DNA from: Oxyruncus cristatus
Taxonomy: Eukaryota > Chordata > Aves > Passeriformes > Cotingidae
Assembly (NCBI GenBank): GCA_013399855.1
Contig: VXAY01004337.1
Span: 2,060,481-2,124,480, forward strand
Length of the DNA: 64,000 bases
Reading direction: 5' to 3'
The notes under the pieces are model-generated. The model saw only the letters and a list, made by a program, of their open reading frames with translations, was not told the DNA's origin and ran no database searches. Positions within the stretch are counted from its first letter, which is position 1, and each line of letters opens with the position of its first letter. Below are positions 39,701 to 54,700 of the stretch, one piece after another. Position numbers and translations under genes: made by a program.

Positions 39701-42700
39701 AATACTATGGAGAGAAAATCGGCATCTACTTTGCTTGGCTGGGCTTTTACACCAACATGCTGACCGTGGCTGCGGTTGTAGGAGTTGGCTGTTTTCTTTA
39801 TGGATGCCTGACAAAGGACAACTGCACATGGAGGTACATCGGGCCTGGTTTAGTATCACATGCAATTTTGATCACTCCTGTACAGAGGGGTACTGCACAG
39901 GGTTTGTGAGACACTGCACAATAAAAGAGACAAAATTAAAGGGCCTGAGATCAACTGTTGTTGTGGATTTGAAAGTAAAGGAATAAAATATGAGTAAGAA
40001 GTAATATAAGAAGAGTAACAGATGTCCAGGGACCATTACAGTGATAGACATCTTGGAGTTTGCTATTTCATCATTTTATTTATATTTTCTGCTAGGTTCA
40101 CCACATCTAGCATAGAAACATGAAGAAAAGAGTGACAACTGGAAGTTGATACAAATTGCCAAAACACATAATTTTCACTGTGGTAATCCTTAAAGGAGAT
40201 ATCCAAAGATCTTGATAATTTCTTTCCTCAATTTTGGGACAATAGAGGAAGAGTAACTGCACAGGGGCCTTCAGCTGCCCAAGATACGTTGCGAGGCAAG
40301 GCATAGCCATGACATAGATTCCCTCATCAGAACACAACAAAGTGATATCATGGCAAAATGACTCAGGAAAAAAAATGAACAGGTGTCATTGTGTCAAATG
40401 GTCTATAGGCCATCACACTGTATACCTCCTCCTGGGAGGATGTTCACAATCCATGCTGAAGGGCTGTTCCAGAGCTCCACTCCTATGGCAAATTTATACA
40501 TATTTAGCCTTTAGGCAGTATCATAATTTAGTTAAACAGCTCGTCTCTCCTCCCTGGTGTTTAACCCCCAATGTACGTATAGAAAACATTTATGGTACCT
40601 CACAGCCACCACCATACTAGGGTAGTTTGGTATTAGTGAGATGGCAACTCTTTTGCCATCTCTTAGGAGACAGATCTGCCATTCCTTGAATCGTCCTGCC
40701 AGCTCCCCTCTGCACAATTTCCAATCTGATCCTCTTTGAAGACCACAGGGTAGCTCTTTGGCTCTGCAGCTATTCCTTGTTCTGGTAGGCAGTGTTTCTC
40801 TTCCTTCTCCCCTTGGGTTTGCTACAATAGCATGCAACTGTGGGTTCCCTATTGAAGAGTGTGAGATCTTTGAAGAGCTGTTTTGTTTTTAATCTGGGCA
40901 GTTTTGAGAATTACCACCATGTACAAGGGATGGAAATTATTTTCCTCATATGTCATCCATTTTTGAGATGAGGACTAAGAAAGGAAATGTGTTGCCAGGG
41001 TGAGGGGTGGGGGTGGAATTCTTGAGAGCAGATCACTAATAAATTACTTAATTCCCTGAGATTATTGCACTGTCCTCATGTGCGAAAAAGGACTAAAGAA
41101 TTTAGTGTTGGTGAGTGACTGACTAGTTTTGTTTTTAGCCAAGAAGTGTGTGATCCCAACATAGGAGGTAATATCATAATGTGCCCTCAGTGTGATAAAG
41201 TATGTACCTACTGGAACCTCACCATCACTTGTGAATCATCCAAGGTAACTACATTTACAGCTTATAGACATGATATTGAACTTTACTTTCACTTTCTCTA
41301 GTACTACATATAAAACAATGTTGTTCCTCCACTAATGTCCCCCAGAATTGCTAGAAATGTGCAAATAGTTATTCCTTTTGATACCGTGACAACTTTGGAG
41401 CAATTAATGTTGTTGGTTTTACTTCTCAATTTGATCTAAAAGGAAATTTATTTTTTTTAATGTCACATCGGTGCTGGTTATTTGATACGGGACTAAAGTG
41501 TTATTTTAACTGAAAATTGGTTTCATTTTGAGGTACTTCTTCCTTTTGGGGAGAGAAAGATTCGGTTACTAAAGCTGTGATTCAGTAGCTCTGAATCAAT
41601 TTTGCTAAGGAAATGTTTAAAACTTGTTTTGACATTTCTAAATTCTGCTGCCTCCCTCCACAAAGAAGTCACCTGGATCTGTGCCTTGAATTCGATCGGT
41701 GTTGTTAAGGAGGAGGGGTACAAGGAGAGGCTGATGTCTGCCGTGGCAGAGGCTGTGACACAGCCATGTCCTGCTCAGAGTCTCGCTCTTTGTTCCTGCC
41801 TAGAGAAACCTGGCTTTCTTTCTCCATTACCTTGTCTCACTAATGTTAGCCTTTTGTCATTCCTCTCTATAGATTCAGTCCCAAAACTGTGACTTTTTTC
41901 AGCTATTCATCAAAAATATTTTGCCCAGCTTTTTAATGGGCACACTGAAAGGGTAAAAGAAATTAAGAATGGAGGGAAAAGGCTATGATGGAAAAATGAA
42001 AAAGGCAAATTGTGACTAAAGAGGTATCTCATCAGAATGTGTTTTTATTTGTTATCCTGCTTATGAGAACCAGATGTGTGCACTGCCTTTTTGTGGCAAT
42101 ATTAAAAATACATAGCTCTATACTGAGCTCCCAGACCAGAAGCACTGTTTTTACTCTTCCTATGCAACAGATGGAAGGAGCTTGATAGCACATCATTTTA
42201 CTATCCTTCTTACTGCATATTTGGCTTATATTTTTAATTCTGAGCTTTGCATTTCATTTCCTTAATTTACTGAAGGGTGATGTACATGGACAGAAATTAA
42301 TGAAACACTATCAATAAAGATTGTTTATGAAACTACATAAAAGCTAAAAATCAACATTTTCTGTAAACAGCTTCTCTTCTGGATCAGTGTAGAAAAGTAA
42401 AAATGGTCAATTATATTTTAAGCCTTTTTTTTTTAACCTTTTCCTTGTTTTCCAGAAACTCTGTATATTTGATAGCTTTGGAACACTGGTGTTTGCAGTA
42501 TTTATGGGGATATGGGGTAAGTCAATTTCAACAACTGTGGGTTGTTATCTAATTTTGGCCATGCCTCCAGCATCAGCCAAGAAAACATGGATAAATTTGC
42601 AATGACTTCATTTTCTAGCACTTAGGAATTCACTGGTAAGTGGTTCCATAGAAAATATGCACATTCACAGGAACTGTTTTTTAGCATCATAAGAAAACAG

Positions 42701-45700
42701 AAAAATTGTAGACTTGAAAGTTGGTGTTCAGTATCTGTTTGGTTTTGTTTCACTTGGAGAAAAGTCTGAGAGAAGTGGTTAAGGCTGCCTCATGTTCGTC
42801 CAGCAGGAGCCAGCCACATGCTTAAGTATATTTGTCAGAGAAGCCAGTTTTTTTTCCAAGGAGTTTTGGAGCTGCCTGTGCTATTAAGAGCTGTGTGATT
42901 ACACAAGGCAATTGAAAAATAGTAATTTATTGTATTTCCCAGGAATTTTTTGCTCCTGTCTCTATTTAAGAAGCTGATTGTAAAAAGTGTGGTAGTTACA
43001 AGCATTACACTTATCTTTTAGCGGCAAAAATGTATCTGAAACCAGGATGCTTCCCGCAGCTGAAACCACTTGGTACTGTATTCAAGGCATGTTAACTGGC
43101 TTTTATTGCACAGTCTTATCCAGTAACTACAAAAATAAATTGAACGTTAGCACTGTATACAGTGTAGGATAGAGAAAATAACTCATGTAATATTTTTGAA
43201 TTCATATACAGGCTGACAAAAATATACAATTTGCTTTCTTTGTAAAACACACTGTATTTTTATTTCCCTAGGATGACCTAAAGTCAAAATAACTCTTGCC
43301 TTAAAAAAATGTAAGATGAAATGTATCATTTCAAAAATAAGTTTTCTTTCAAAACATATGCTAAAATCAAAATACCAGCAGGAAATTCACTAAATAAAAG
43401 GTTATTAGAAGTTTGATACCAATGTATCTACCCTGTCATTTCAATAGTTAATTTATTTGCAATTTTGTTTTTAATTAAAATTGTGTTTCCTGTTTTGAAG
43501 AATGGTTCCAAGAGCAATTATTACAAAGTTAAGCTTCATGGCTATAGTGATGGCTGCAAGGTCTATTAGTATTCCTGTTGTAAGCCCACTATATAAAGAG
43601 ATGAATTATATTACAGAAATTCAGCCAAAATTGTACTGGATCCAAATGACCCGTGGTCCTGGTGCAATTCCAGCTGTAATTTTTGTCTTGCTCTAACACT
43701 TTTGTAGACCTTCTGGTCAAAAACAATTAAAATAATATTAGACTTTTAGATATATTATTGCATCATTATCATCAATACACTTTTAATAATTGCAATTGTC
43801 TGTGTGTATTCCCTTCAAAAATTTTAAAGCACTATAAAACACCACAGAATTTGGCCTGAGGAATTATCCCTCTGTACATTAATGCTCTGCCAATTCTTCT
43901 GTGATGGTACGACTAGACCGGCAAAGGTCATGAACAAGAGGCAGCTTCCCTCTTGTTGCCTTCCTTGGATCCCAACCCTGAGCAAGATCAGTTAAGCCAA
44001 TAAATATTCTCCAATGGAGGCATTTCTTTTCATACCTTGGTGGCACAGCTTCAGAGGCAGAATACCTGGGCCATACTGAGTGGTAGCATTGAGGGATACA
44101 CAAAAGGGGGCACCACAAATTACCAGCATAAGGTGGAATTAATGCTCTAGATCTCCTGATTCTGAAACATCATTTGGTTCCACCGTTACAGCAATGTGGT
44201 TTCAAAATAAAAGGAAAATGTCAAATCCAGCAGCAGGTCCTTCCCTGCTCTGAAAGACACAACTTGGCAAGTAGAAATTTTCTTTATATCAGGGCTGGGA
44301 GAGCTGTTCCTGTGTTATGTGCATATTAGCACATGAGGCTATCATAACAGAAGAAGTCCTTGCACTTCTGGACTCTACAGAAGCAGCAGAATTTGCAGCT
44401 GGAGCAAATTACTATAGTCTGTAGTTTCCTGTGCTTTGGGCTGGGCAGCAGCCAAAACTAATATTCTTGCTTTGCAGGAGAAAGCAGATGAGATCCTCTG
44501 GTCCATTGCTTGAAATGTCCTTGCTGTGTCTAATAAGTCCTTGTGAAAGAGGCCCCTGAATAGCCAGGGGAGCAGGGTTTCCTGGGGTTTTGCCAGTGTG
44601 CGATGCCAAGGTCATCTCACAGCCCAGCCCACAGATTTTCCTGGGTTTTAAATGTTTCAGTTTGGGGATTATTCACCACACCTGATTTTGAACATAACCT
44701 TTAATGTTTGGACTTGTAACTGCATGCCATTGAGGTTTCATCATTCAGGATGAGGGGCCAACCTAATTTAAAAAAAAAAAAATTTAAGATTCATTACTCC
44801 CAGACAATGAGAGTAATGAGTGCAGTGTTGGTATACTAACTCCTCCTGGAACCAGTGCTTCAGAGCCACAGCACTCATTTAATCTGAGGATGAGGTGTCT
44901 TCAGTAATGAAGCATCCAGGTGTACTGAGGAGTGTAGTACTGACACCCATCATCCTGAGCTCCTCCCAGCCTTAGCATCTGGGTTTATTATTGCCTCTGC
45001 TGCCAGATCTGTCTAATGTTTTGAGACAAAGTATTGAGTTTGACTGGATTCGTGTCTAGCCAGTACCACTGAGGCATCTGTGTACCTGGTCCCTCGGTGC
45101 CTCCAGTTGTAGGAGCACAGTCCAGGGAGACTACTGGTCCAGTCCAGAGAGTTTCTAAGCTCCATGCCATGCAAAAGAGCTGCAGTCCCTTCAGATTCAT
45201 GCTATCAGAGGAGGAAGGACAGCTGTGTCTAAGCTGCTTTACCTGAACCATCATTGGTTCTTGTAGTCTGCGAAGCGATAATTTGTCCACACAAAAATTG
45301 CAGCTTGAATGAATATGAGCTCTTCCCTGTAATAATTTTTGGAATAGTGAGTTTTATTTTTCTAGAAGTCCTGCACTCTCCAGCATCTTCACCTATTCAA
45401 CCAAATTGCTCTCTCAAGCATCCCATGATAAACTTTTTTAAAAGCAGTCTGTAATAGGAAATCCAAAGTGTTCGTATTCTAGCCTTAGGCAGAAAGTGAA
45501 TATAATAAAGAACATTCTTTAGCATGTGGTTATTACACCTCAGGTTTCTCTTATTAAAGTACACATATATCCAAAGCCATAGTTGCATAAAGGAGTAGAT
45601 CCAGTTGTATTCACCATTGCATTAGCCAATAAGGGTTTTATTCCATGTCTGTGGAAGGCTATGTGGAAAACTGAGCCACATGTTTTAGCCCAGGGGGTTA

Positions 45701-48700
45701 AGCAGTGTCCAATACTCACATGGTATTGCTCATTTTGTCTGTCTTTTGGACAGTTACTTTGTTTTTGGAGTTTTGGAAGCGGCGGCAGGCTGAACTGGAG
45801 TATGAGTGGGACACAGTGGAGTACTTGGAGCAAGAAGAACAAGTTCGCCCAGAATATGAAGCTCGGTGCACTCATGTAGTAATGAATGAAATCACACAGG
45901 TAGGGAATACTTTGATAACTGGTGATGGTTACTGCAACAGGCACGTTTGTAAATGAATACTATAAAAATGGTGAATCTGGACTAGAACTCTGTAAATCAG
46001 CAGTGCTTCAAGTTGATCAACTGGGCTGCAAATGGTGAATTTATAAAGTAGAGATGCCTGGGGAAGGAATTTATACTGAATTTATACTTTAAAGTAGTTG
46101 CTTCCTTCAGGAACTTGCACTGTTGAGGTTCCTGCCATAAATAAACAGAAGTAGGCATCTTCCCCAGCTTAGGAAACTAAGTCCACTTTATTAAATCCCC
46201 CAAGAAATGATTCAGTGTTGCTGCCAGAGCCCAAGATCACAGAACATTTGCTATCTTTGCCTAAGAATACATCAGGAAAAAAAGGTGAAATAGAGGGAAA
46301 CATGTCCCATTGTTATATATCATGCCAAAACTTTTTTTAACCTAAGATGTTTCTGTTTGAAACATGTATAAATAGCTATTGTTGTATAAATAGCTATTGT
46401 TGCTGACTGCATGTGAGTGCAATTATGATTAATAACAGAGATTAATAACTTGCAGAGACAAGGATAATTCTAATTTCAATGAAGTAGGATTTGTATTTGT
46501 GAGGATCTTAGTTTAGATCTCTATTTACTATACATTTTGAGTAGCTTTAGCTTCAGCAGCTCACTCAAGCTCAGCTTCACTTTTTATTGTTCTCTTTCAA
46601 GATATTACTCTGTTGTTTGTCTGATCATTTGCACTGCTTTCCCATTCCATCTGCGTTATACTAGCGTTTATTAGAGGGCACTTGAAAAGTTTCAAAATTA
46701 ACTGCCACAGTTGAAACTATCCTATATAGATCTTCTTTTTATATCTTGTACTATCAAAAAACTCATTCTGTTTAAAAGCTTATAAACCTATGCCACCTTG
46801 AATGCATAAAGTCATAGTTCAAAGAGTGAAGAATATGCTAAAGTATTTTATTTTGATCCTCAGAGTTCCTATAAAGACTCTGAATTTTCACAGCACCACA
46901 TTGAGGTAGGCATTTTCCTTGGGGAAGCCATCCAATTGTTCCTATGGATTAAATTGAGAAATACAGAGATCAAGGACCAAAATTTTAGTACCTGCTAAAT
47001 TAGTCATTGAAGTTTGAAAAATAATGACTTTGGATGCCATGATCAACCAAGAAGGATGGATCTATTCAAAAGCACTATACATCCTGTCATGGCTGAAGTC
47101 AGTAAGAGCTGAGGACACTCAGCCTATATGGAAGTCATTTTTATCTTAGAATGGGTAGCAAGAAAAAGACACTTGTAATCAGGTAAGACATCTGAAATCA
47201 TGAATAAATGTTGAATTTCCAGGATAACAGAGCAGAAAAGGAAACAAAGCAAGATCATTTTTTCCTTTTTTTTTTCTGTCCTCAATATCATAAAGAGTTT
47301 AATTGGAGCACAGAAAAAAATATGAAGGAAAGATTGGGTGCATCCTTCATCTGTTTCTTTATCTTTTACAGCAAGAAGAACACGTGCCATACACTGCCTG
47401 TGGGAAGTGCATACGGATGACTTTCTGTACAAGTGCCATCTTCTTCTGGGTAAAGTTCTTCTCTTACTCTTTCCCTTCATGAATTCACTTTTCTAGTAAG
47501 TGTCCAAAAAGTGATCCTCCTGAACTGAACAAAAAATGGCAATGGAACAGGCTCAGCTGAATTTCCATCTGATGCATAAATCTCCACAAGGAGAAGGTAA
47601 TTGTAGTCACTCAGTACTTATTACCATACAGTATCAAAATATCTGCAGCTGTAACTTGTGAGTCATTCTTGTCAATGTGATCCATCGGTTTTTCCCTCAT
47701 TATTTTAAGGCAAATGGCTTTATCTTTAGGGGTTTTTTTTGGGGGGGGAGGTAGGGGAAAGACTTTGGTTTGTATGCTCTCCTCCCTGCTAGTTTTCTAC
47801 CCTTTTTGTTCCATCTGTGTGCTTCCATATTGTGTCTCATAGTCCATGGCCTCTTTCACTTTTGTTTTTTTTCACTTAACCAAGCCAAGCTGGGTGCTCT
47901 CTAATCTTCTAGAGATGCTGTTTTAGTTACAACTAAACCTTGAAAGCAGTACAGTTACCCATGAAACTATACATAACACAGTGAGCTGGCCCAGAGAGAT
48001 TGCCCTGAAAAGCTCTGTGTTTTAGCATCCTGCATGTCCTCCTCCTCTGTAGCACAAACAGCAGCTGAAAAAGACCTCATCCTAGGTGAGAGGAGACAGA
48101 GTGGTATCTGGCAGCCCAGGAGAGCCTCAGTGCTGACACAGTTGAAACACAAAGGAAAGAATACTGACTTGCAATTGGATTTAAATGGGCAAGACTTCAG
48201 GTTGGAGGGGAGATTTGGTCTGGGTTTAGAATTTGTGCACTCTTATTGTGTGCAGGATCAGGGAAGTAGTTCATGATGGTTTGCTGAGATAGTCAAAAAA
48301 AGACACACAGCTCTGTGGACCTCAAACTGAATAATAGCTAGAGAACTATCAAGAAATAAAAGCAGGAGGAGAAGCAGAAAGAGATGGCAAGCAAGATGGG
48401 GTGCATGGATCATTATTACAACTCCCACAGACTACATGACCTGGCTTAAAATTGTTCTATTCCTTTGAGAAGTTTGTAGTCTGTAATAGTATCACGTGGA
48501 AGAGAATATGCAGCCCCCTCCATAATCAATGTAGACTTGCTAGTACATTTTGCTGTCCTGCCAATTGCTCGATGTTTAAAGGGGGAATTTTCTCCCACCA
48601 CATGGCTTAAGGTGTAAGGTTTGATTACACATATGAATATGTTCACATCAGTACAAACCTTGTTATTAGTCATAAAACAGACCATCTCTTTTCTTTCCTG

Positions 48701-51700
48701 CAGATTGGCTACGCTGCATGAAAAAAGGCTTCTTTTATGGATTCTCTATTTATTGCCGTCTATTCTTATTTGATCATCCTCTTGCAATAGAATGACAGGC
48801 ACACAATTACTTTCCTTTTGCCTATTGTAAAAAGTGTTTCAAACTCACACTTTCCTAAAGCCAGTGGTTGAACATTAACATCTTTCTTGCATTCCCTTGG
48901 CAGATCCTTCTGATTATTGCTTCAGTTATTGGAATCATTGTCTACAGGCTCTCGGTTTTCCTGGTGTTCTCTGCAACGTTGTCACAGCACATTAGTGGAA
49001 CAGAGGCGATCCGCAAGTACCTGACTCCACAGACAGCCACTTCAGTCACCGCTTCCCTCATCAGCTTTGTAGTCATTATGATTCTCAACACCATCTATGA
49101 AAAAGTGGCAATCCTGATTACTGACTTCGGTATGCAGCTGCTGTACCTCAGATAGAAACTTGGGGTAAAATAGCTAGAAAAAATTAGCATTTTATATATA
49201 GAATAAGTATTTTGATAAATGAAAACCTGGACTACGTATTTCAGAATTTTCCCACCAAGTCCCACAGTACCACACAGAAATTTTCCAATACAGATTTTCT
49301 TAATATCAAAGGAATATGATATTCAGCTCTTTGCCTGAAAAGTCCTTGTATAGGCAGCATGAAAGATCAATTGTTTACAGTTTTGTGCTTGTGAAACAGA
49401 CAAAACAAGGAAAATTACTATAACAACCAAGCTTTATGAAAACAGATCAGAAGGCATAACACATTCAATTACATTAGCTTTTGTTTATGGGGAAAATAGC
49501 TATCTTGTAATAAGTGAAATAAGGTCATGGTTCCAAAGCTACATACCATTCCGATGTTATTAAACAGATAAACAGTCAAAATAATATTATTCTTTCTATC
49601 CCGTCCATCAACATTAAAGTAGCTATTTTACTTTAGATGTGTGAAGTAGTGCATTCTTTTAATATAATTTCATTTAATACTGTTTCATCAGTTCAAAGTG
49701 TTACATTTGCATCTTTCCTGAGTGTGCTGCATTTGGGTGCTTTTTCTTCCCCCAAGTTATCAGAATTTTTGCTGCTTCTTTTTCTTTATTGTTGAGGAAC
49801 TAGTTCTTTCCTCTTTACAACCCACATAGTTCTGGAATTAGCATAATGGTATAGTATATTAGTATACATGAAGATTATGCTCAATCTAATTTATAGTGCT
49901 CTCAGTCATGTTAAGGAATACGAGGCATACAGATACTTTGCAGCTGAGACTCTAAAGCAGCTTGTAGGTTACTTGTAGGTTGGGGGGGTTATTATTCTTT
50001 TATTTATTTACTTTTCTTTCATCACAGAACTTCCAAGGACACAGACTGATTATGAAAACAGTCTGACCACAAAGATGTTCTTGTTCCAGTTTGTCAACTA
50101 CTATTCTTCATGCTTCTACATAGCCTTCTTTAAGGGTAAATTTGTAGGTCACCCTGGAAATCCAGTTTATTGGCTGGGAAAGTATCGCAATGAAGAGGTA
50201 AGAAGGTGTAATTAGTCCAGGTATTCTTTTGCAGTTAGGAGTGCATAACATGAAACATAGTTAGGCATATTTAACATTGGGGTTTAAAGCGACTGCCTCC
50301 CAAGCCAATTGCCTCCTCAGTAGCCTCTAGCATACAATATGACACAAGACCAGTTGGGCTTAGAAATGTATTACACATACCCAGAAAAACATACTTTACC
50401 ATGGTCCTACAATCTGTGAATTGGCACACAGGAAGGGGAGAATGTCAGTAGAAGAATTCCTGTTCTGCTGGTTGACCCTCACCCGGTGATAGCACAGGGC
50501 TGCATGACTTCACCTGGTATTTCACTCTTTCACTAGTGTCCTGTCAACCTACCAAATGTGACTATATGTGGCCTGGAATTGGTTTTTGCATACCTTACTG
50601 TAAAGGTTTGCCTAGACAGTCTTCTCGGATTACTTTAAGAAATGTTAATATAATAAACCAGGCATGCATTATTTTAAATGTTTCATTCATGCCTGAAAAG
50701 TTACCCAACTTCAAAAATTTTTCATGTCTCTCCCAACCTTCAGTGTGATCCAGGTGGATGTCTCCTTGAGCTCACAACCCAGCTTGCCATCATAGTAGGA
50801 GGCAAAGCTATCTGGAACAACATTCAAGAAGTGCTTCTTCCGTAAGTTCAAACTACTAAGTAATCTGCTCTTTCATATCGGAAAGATTCTGTTTTCTTGA
50901 TGCCTTCAGGCACTTGGTCACTGAGTTTGGTAAGTGCATATTGTAGTCAAAAAGAATGAGACATACTTTGGGGCCTTTTTAGACAGTTTGGATATTTTGC
51001 TCTGTAGTCTGAGCTCCAGTCTCTGTTGTTTTGATTGATTTTAGTTCTAATCAGAAATTCTTCCCTCCTCTGCAAGTCAAACTCAATGTGTTTCAGGTTG
51101 AATATTTAAAACTGAGGCCATAGAAGCTCTGAAGATATTAAACTGAAGACTGTCGCTTAATATTGTTTAGAATGATTTGTCATTTTACATGGGGCTTTTA
51201 AAAGTCATGTATAAGTTACTAATTTAACTCATTTAGTTTTATAGTCATATTTGACATTCCTAATGCCTATACATTCTCTTTCATTGGAGTAGGTCTCTAG
51301 AAGGTCACATTTTAATGCAAGCAATAAGCAGAGTGCTAACCACGAATGCCCTCTATTTAATTTAGGTTAAGATACTATCAAGGACTCTGTTCCTTCTCCC
51401 ATGACTTGTTCTTCGTTTCATGCTAATCAGTGAGTGTTATGTTGCTCAGAGTAGGGAGCTCCCAGTTTTCTCATGCACTCCTGAATGCCATAGGCAGCAG
51501 CCCATAAGCACAGCCTTCTGGCTGTGGTTCTTCCCAGCCCACAAATTGTCCTCCTTGGCTGCACAGTAACCCCACTACAAAGTGTGTCATAAATACTGTA
51601 TAGGGTTGAGACTGGGATGCTCTGTTGAGATACAGCTCCTCCAGACCACAATGCTCTGTATATGTTGTTGGTTGTGGCATAGACCTGTAGACCTGTAGAC

Positions 51701-54700
51701 TCATCCTTCTTCTCAACATCTTCTTTTACCTGAGAAAGGGCCCTTAGACTGAGCACGCCTGCAGATGTCCGCTCTAGCCATAGACAACTGACTTCCCCAT
51801 CTGTGTACAGGAATTATATTCATCTGACTGGAATTTTTAATTCACTTCCCCGGGTGACATTTACATGTTGAAAAGCTGAATACCCCTTCTCGATCTAATT
51901 CTTAACTGCTCTCTCATTCTGAATGTCTGCAAGTAAGAAGAGAACCATTTTGGCTTTTTCTCTGTTGGTACAGAGAATTCGCCCCCAGCCCCTTTTCTTT
52001 TACTGTGAGGGTGACCAAGTACTGGCACACTTTGCCAAAGGAGGTTGTACAGTCTCTATCCTTAGAGATACTGAAAAGCCACCTGAACGTGGTCCTGGGC
52101 AACTGGCTTTAGGTGGCTCTGCCTGCACAAGGCAAAAGTGCCTTTCAACATCAACCATTCTGTTATTCTGTGAATTCTGTGATCAGAAAGAATTAATCTG
52201 TCTAGCCACCATCCTACATACATCTTTATTTTTTGTTACCTTGAATTTTATGTGATCGTTTTCCTGTTCAGCTTAGGTATAAATCACTATGATTCTGATG
52301 TATCACTCCTTTACACTCTTGTTTATGGTTTGTAAATAACCACCTTTAGGATAAGGCAACCAAAGATTATACTCATGTTTGAAGGAAGTTTTCAGTAGTT
52401 CAGAAATAATTAAATCCTTTGTTTAAAGCTGTAATAGCAGAAATGTCAATTTTTTCCATTTACTGAACTTTTTAGGTTTTTTTACCAATGTTAGTGTTCT
52501 TTTTCTCCCTGGTTGATAGCTTGGTCAAGAATCTCATTGGCAGATACTCTGCAGCTGCTAGATCAGAAAAAGTTGTTCCACGCTGGGAAGAAGACTACCA
52601 CCTGCAGCCCATTGGAAAACTTGGGCTGTTTTATGAGTATCTTGAAATGGGTAAGTAGCAGTTTAGTTTGGATTCACTACCACTGCTAGATACAAACATG
52701 TTCTAAAAAAATCTTGATACGAGAAATGCTTAATAAGGTAGACAGAGAAGACATGAATATTTTCTGAGACAAGTTTAGATGAACCATTACAGGTGATTTT
52801 ACAAGCTTTTATTAAGCAGCTAAGCCTCAACACAGTTTATAACTAGGAAAGAGCACATGATTGTTCAAGGAGTACTGTTGCTTCCTTGCCCCATTCTCTG
52901 AGGAATGCATCCAGAAGGCAGACCACATGTTGTGTTGTACAGAAGAGCCCTGTGTCACACTGCTCTCTGGAGGTCTTCAGTCACCAGGATTTGTTGCTGG
53001 TCGCTTGGGAGTTGGCAGAGCTCTGGTTTGTTGCCACCATCCATTCTGTCAGAGCATGTCCAGTGTACTTGTGGCAGTACACTGACACCAATAAGATGAT
53101 TGTTGGTTTGGGCTTTCCAGCACAACACTGAGACAGACAGTCACTAGATTTTCAGGTCTTCATGATGAAGACATCAGAAAGAAATGGATGTTTAAATATC
53201 CAGAATAGTTCCCCTCAGTGTATTGTGACTTGTAACATTTTCTTGTCCCCTTCACCCATCAGGTTTTTTTCAGTACTGTTGTTCTCCTGCCTTCTCATAC
53301 AGAAGATTCACTAGGAACCCAGCTACTCTTTCTTGTTTCTCTCTCCTGCAGTGGGAGTATATAAACCATACATGCTCATATGTGCTTATCTCCAGTAAGC
53401 CTCACCGACGTATGTAACCTCTCCCTTTCAGTCATACAGTTTGGCTTTGTGACTCTGTTTGTGGCATCATTACCCCTGGCTCCTCTTCTGGCTCTTATTA
53501 ACAACATGTTGGAAATCCGGTTGGATGCGTGGAAGCTGACAACCCAATTCAGGCGCATGGTTCCACAGAAGGCACAAGACATTGGTGCCTGGCAACCCAT
53601 CCTGCAGGGCATAGCCATTCTGGCTGTGGTCACCAACGTAAGTACAGCGCCAATAATTGCAAAAGATAAAATGCCTTCACTGCAGGTGCTACATCCAAAT
53701 GTGGGAATGCTGCTTGTGGCAGGGTAACTTAAATAATCGTAAATGAATTACAAACATCAGTCGCTTAAGGCTTCAGCCCATGTAAATAGTCTCTCAGTTA
53801 CTTTCCAGGTGTTTTACAAACAGAATATGGCTGCTGCCTAAAATATTACATATAAAGAAAAAGGTGTGTTTAGAGTTGGTAGCATCTTCAGAAAAATCTG
53901 TTATGTGTGAATAATACAGCACATCTTTCCTAAAATTATAGCATATAGTGCAGAGGGTAGTTTTTGACAGTCTACAGCTAAATGCATGAGTTTGGGGGAA
54001 AAAAAAAAAAAGTTGAAGTTTAGCTATGTTTTAATTGTTTGTTATTTCTTAAAGCAGAAATTCAGCTCCTTTCTTGTGTATTGAAAAATTGTGTGCTTGG
54101 AATTGCAGATCACAATGAATTTTCTGAGAATTTGCCAACTAATGTGTTCTTCAGTTGTACTGAAAATTTTCAAGTACACAAGAAAGAAGCTAAATTTTAA
54201 ACGAGTTTCTACAAAATATTTAGGAAAAAAATTCTGATTAATATACTCCTAAAAATGAAATTCATACCTTTTAAATTTCCTGTATCATTAATTCACCAAG
54301 ATCTTATTCATAGGCTGCATTGTGGGAAGCCATTGGACTTTACCACTGTGGATTATTTGATTGCTTATTCTTAAACAGTAGCTAGTATGTATTAACTTAT
54401 AAAAAAAATCTCACTGCTGGCCTTTATTAGAGGAGCAGTGACCATTGGTTTCCTCTACACCACCGACTAGCCGTGGTGAATAACCTTTTTCAACAAGGTC
54501 GCTGTTTTCTGCTGTTTGTCAGTGAGATCAGGGACTCCTTCCAACTCACTTAAAGGTGTGACAGCTCCTCCAGGACCTGGTCCTTGCAGTAACAGAACCT
54601 TACTGGTTCAGTAGGACTTTTTGGAGAAAGCAGTTGAGTCTGAAGACAAGAGTTCATCTTAGCCCAAGCTTTCACAGGAGGCCCTGCCTGTTTGGAGAAT

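Noticed and set aside
45540..45944. 134-codon minus-strand ORF overlapping exon 11
   Set aside because: The half opposite exon 11 is a shadow of the real coding strand; only the intronic half is kept, as part of the intron 10 relic hypothesis.
53638..53727. Open frame after exon 17
   Set aside because: It lies after a consensus GTAAGT donor and does not resemble TM9, which continues in exon 18.
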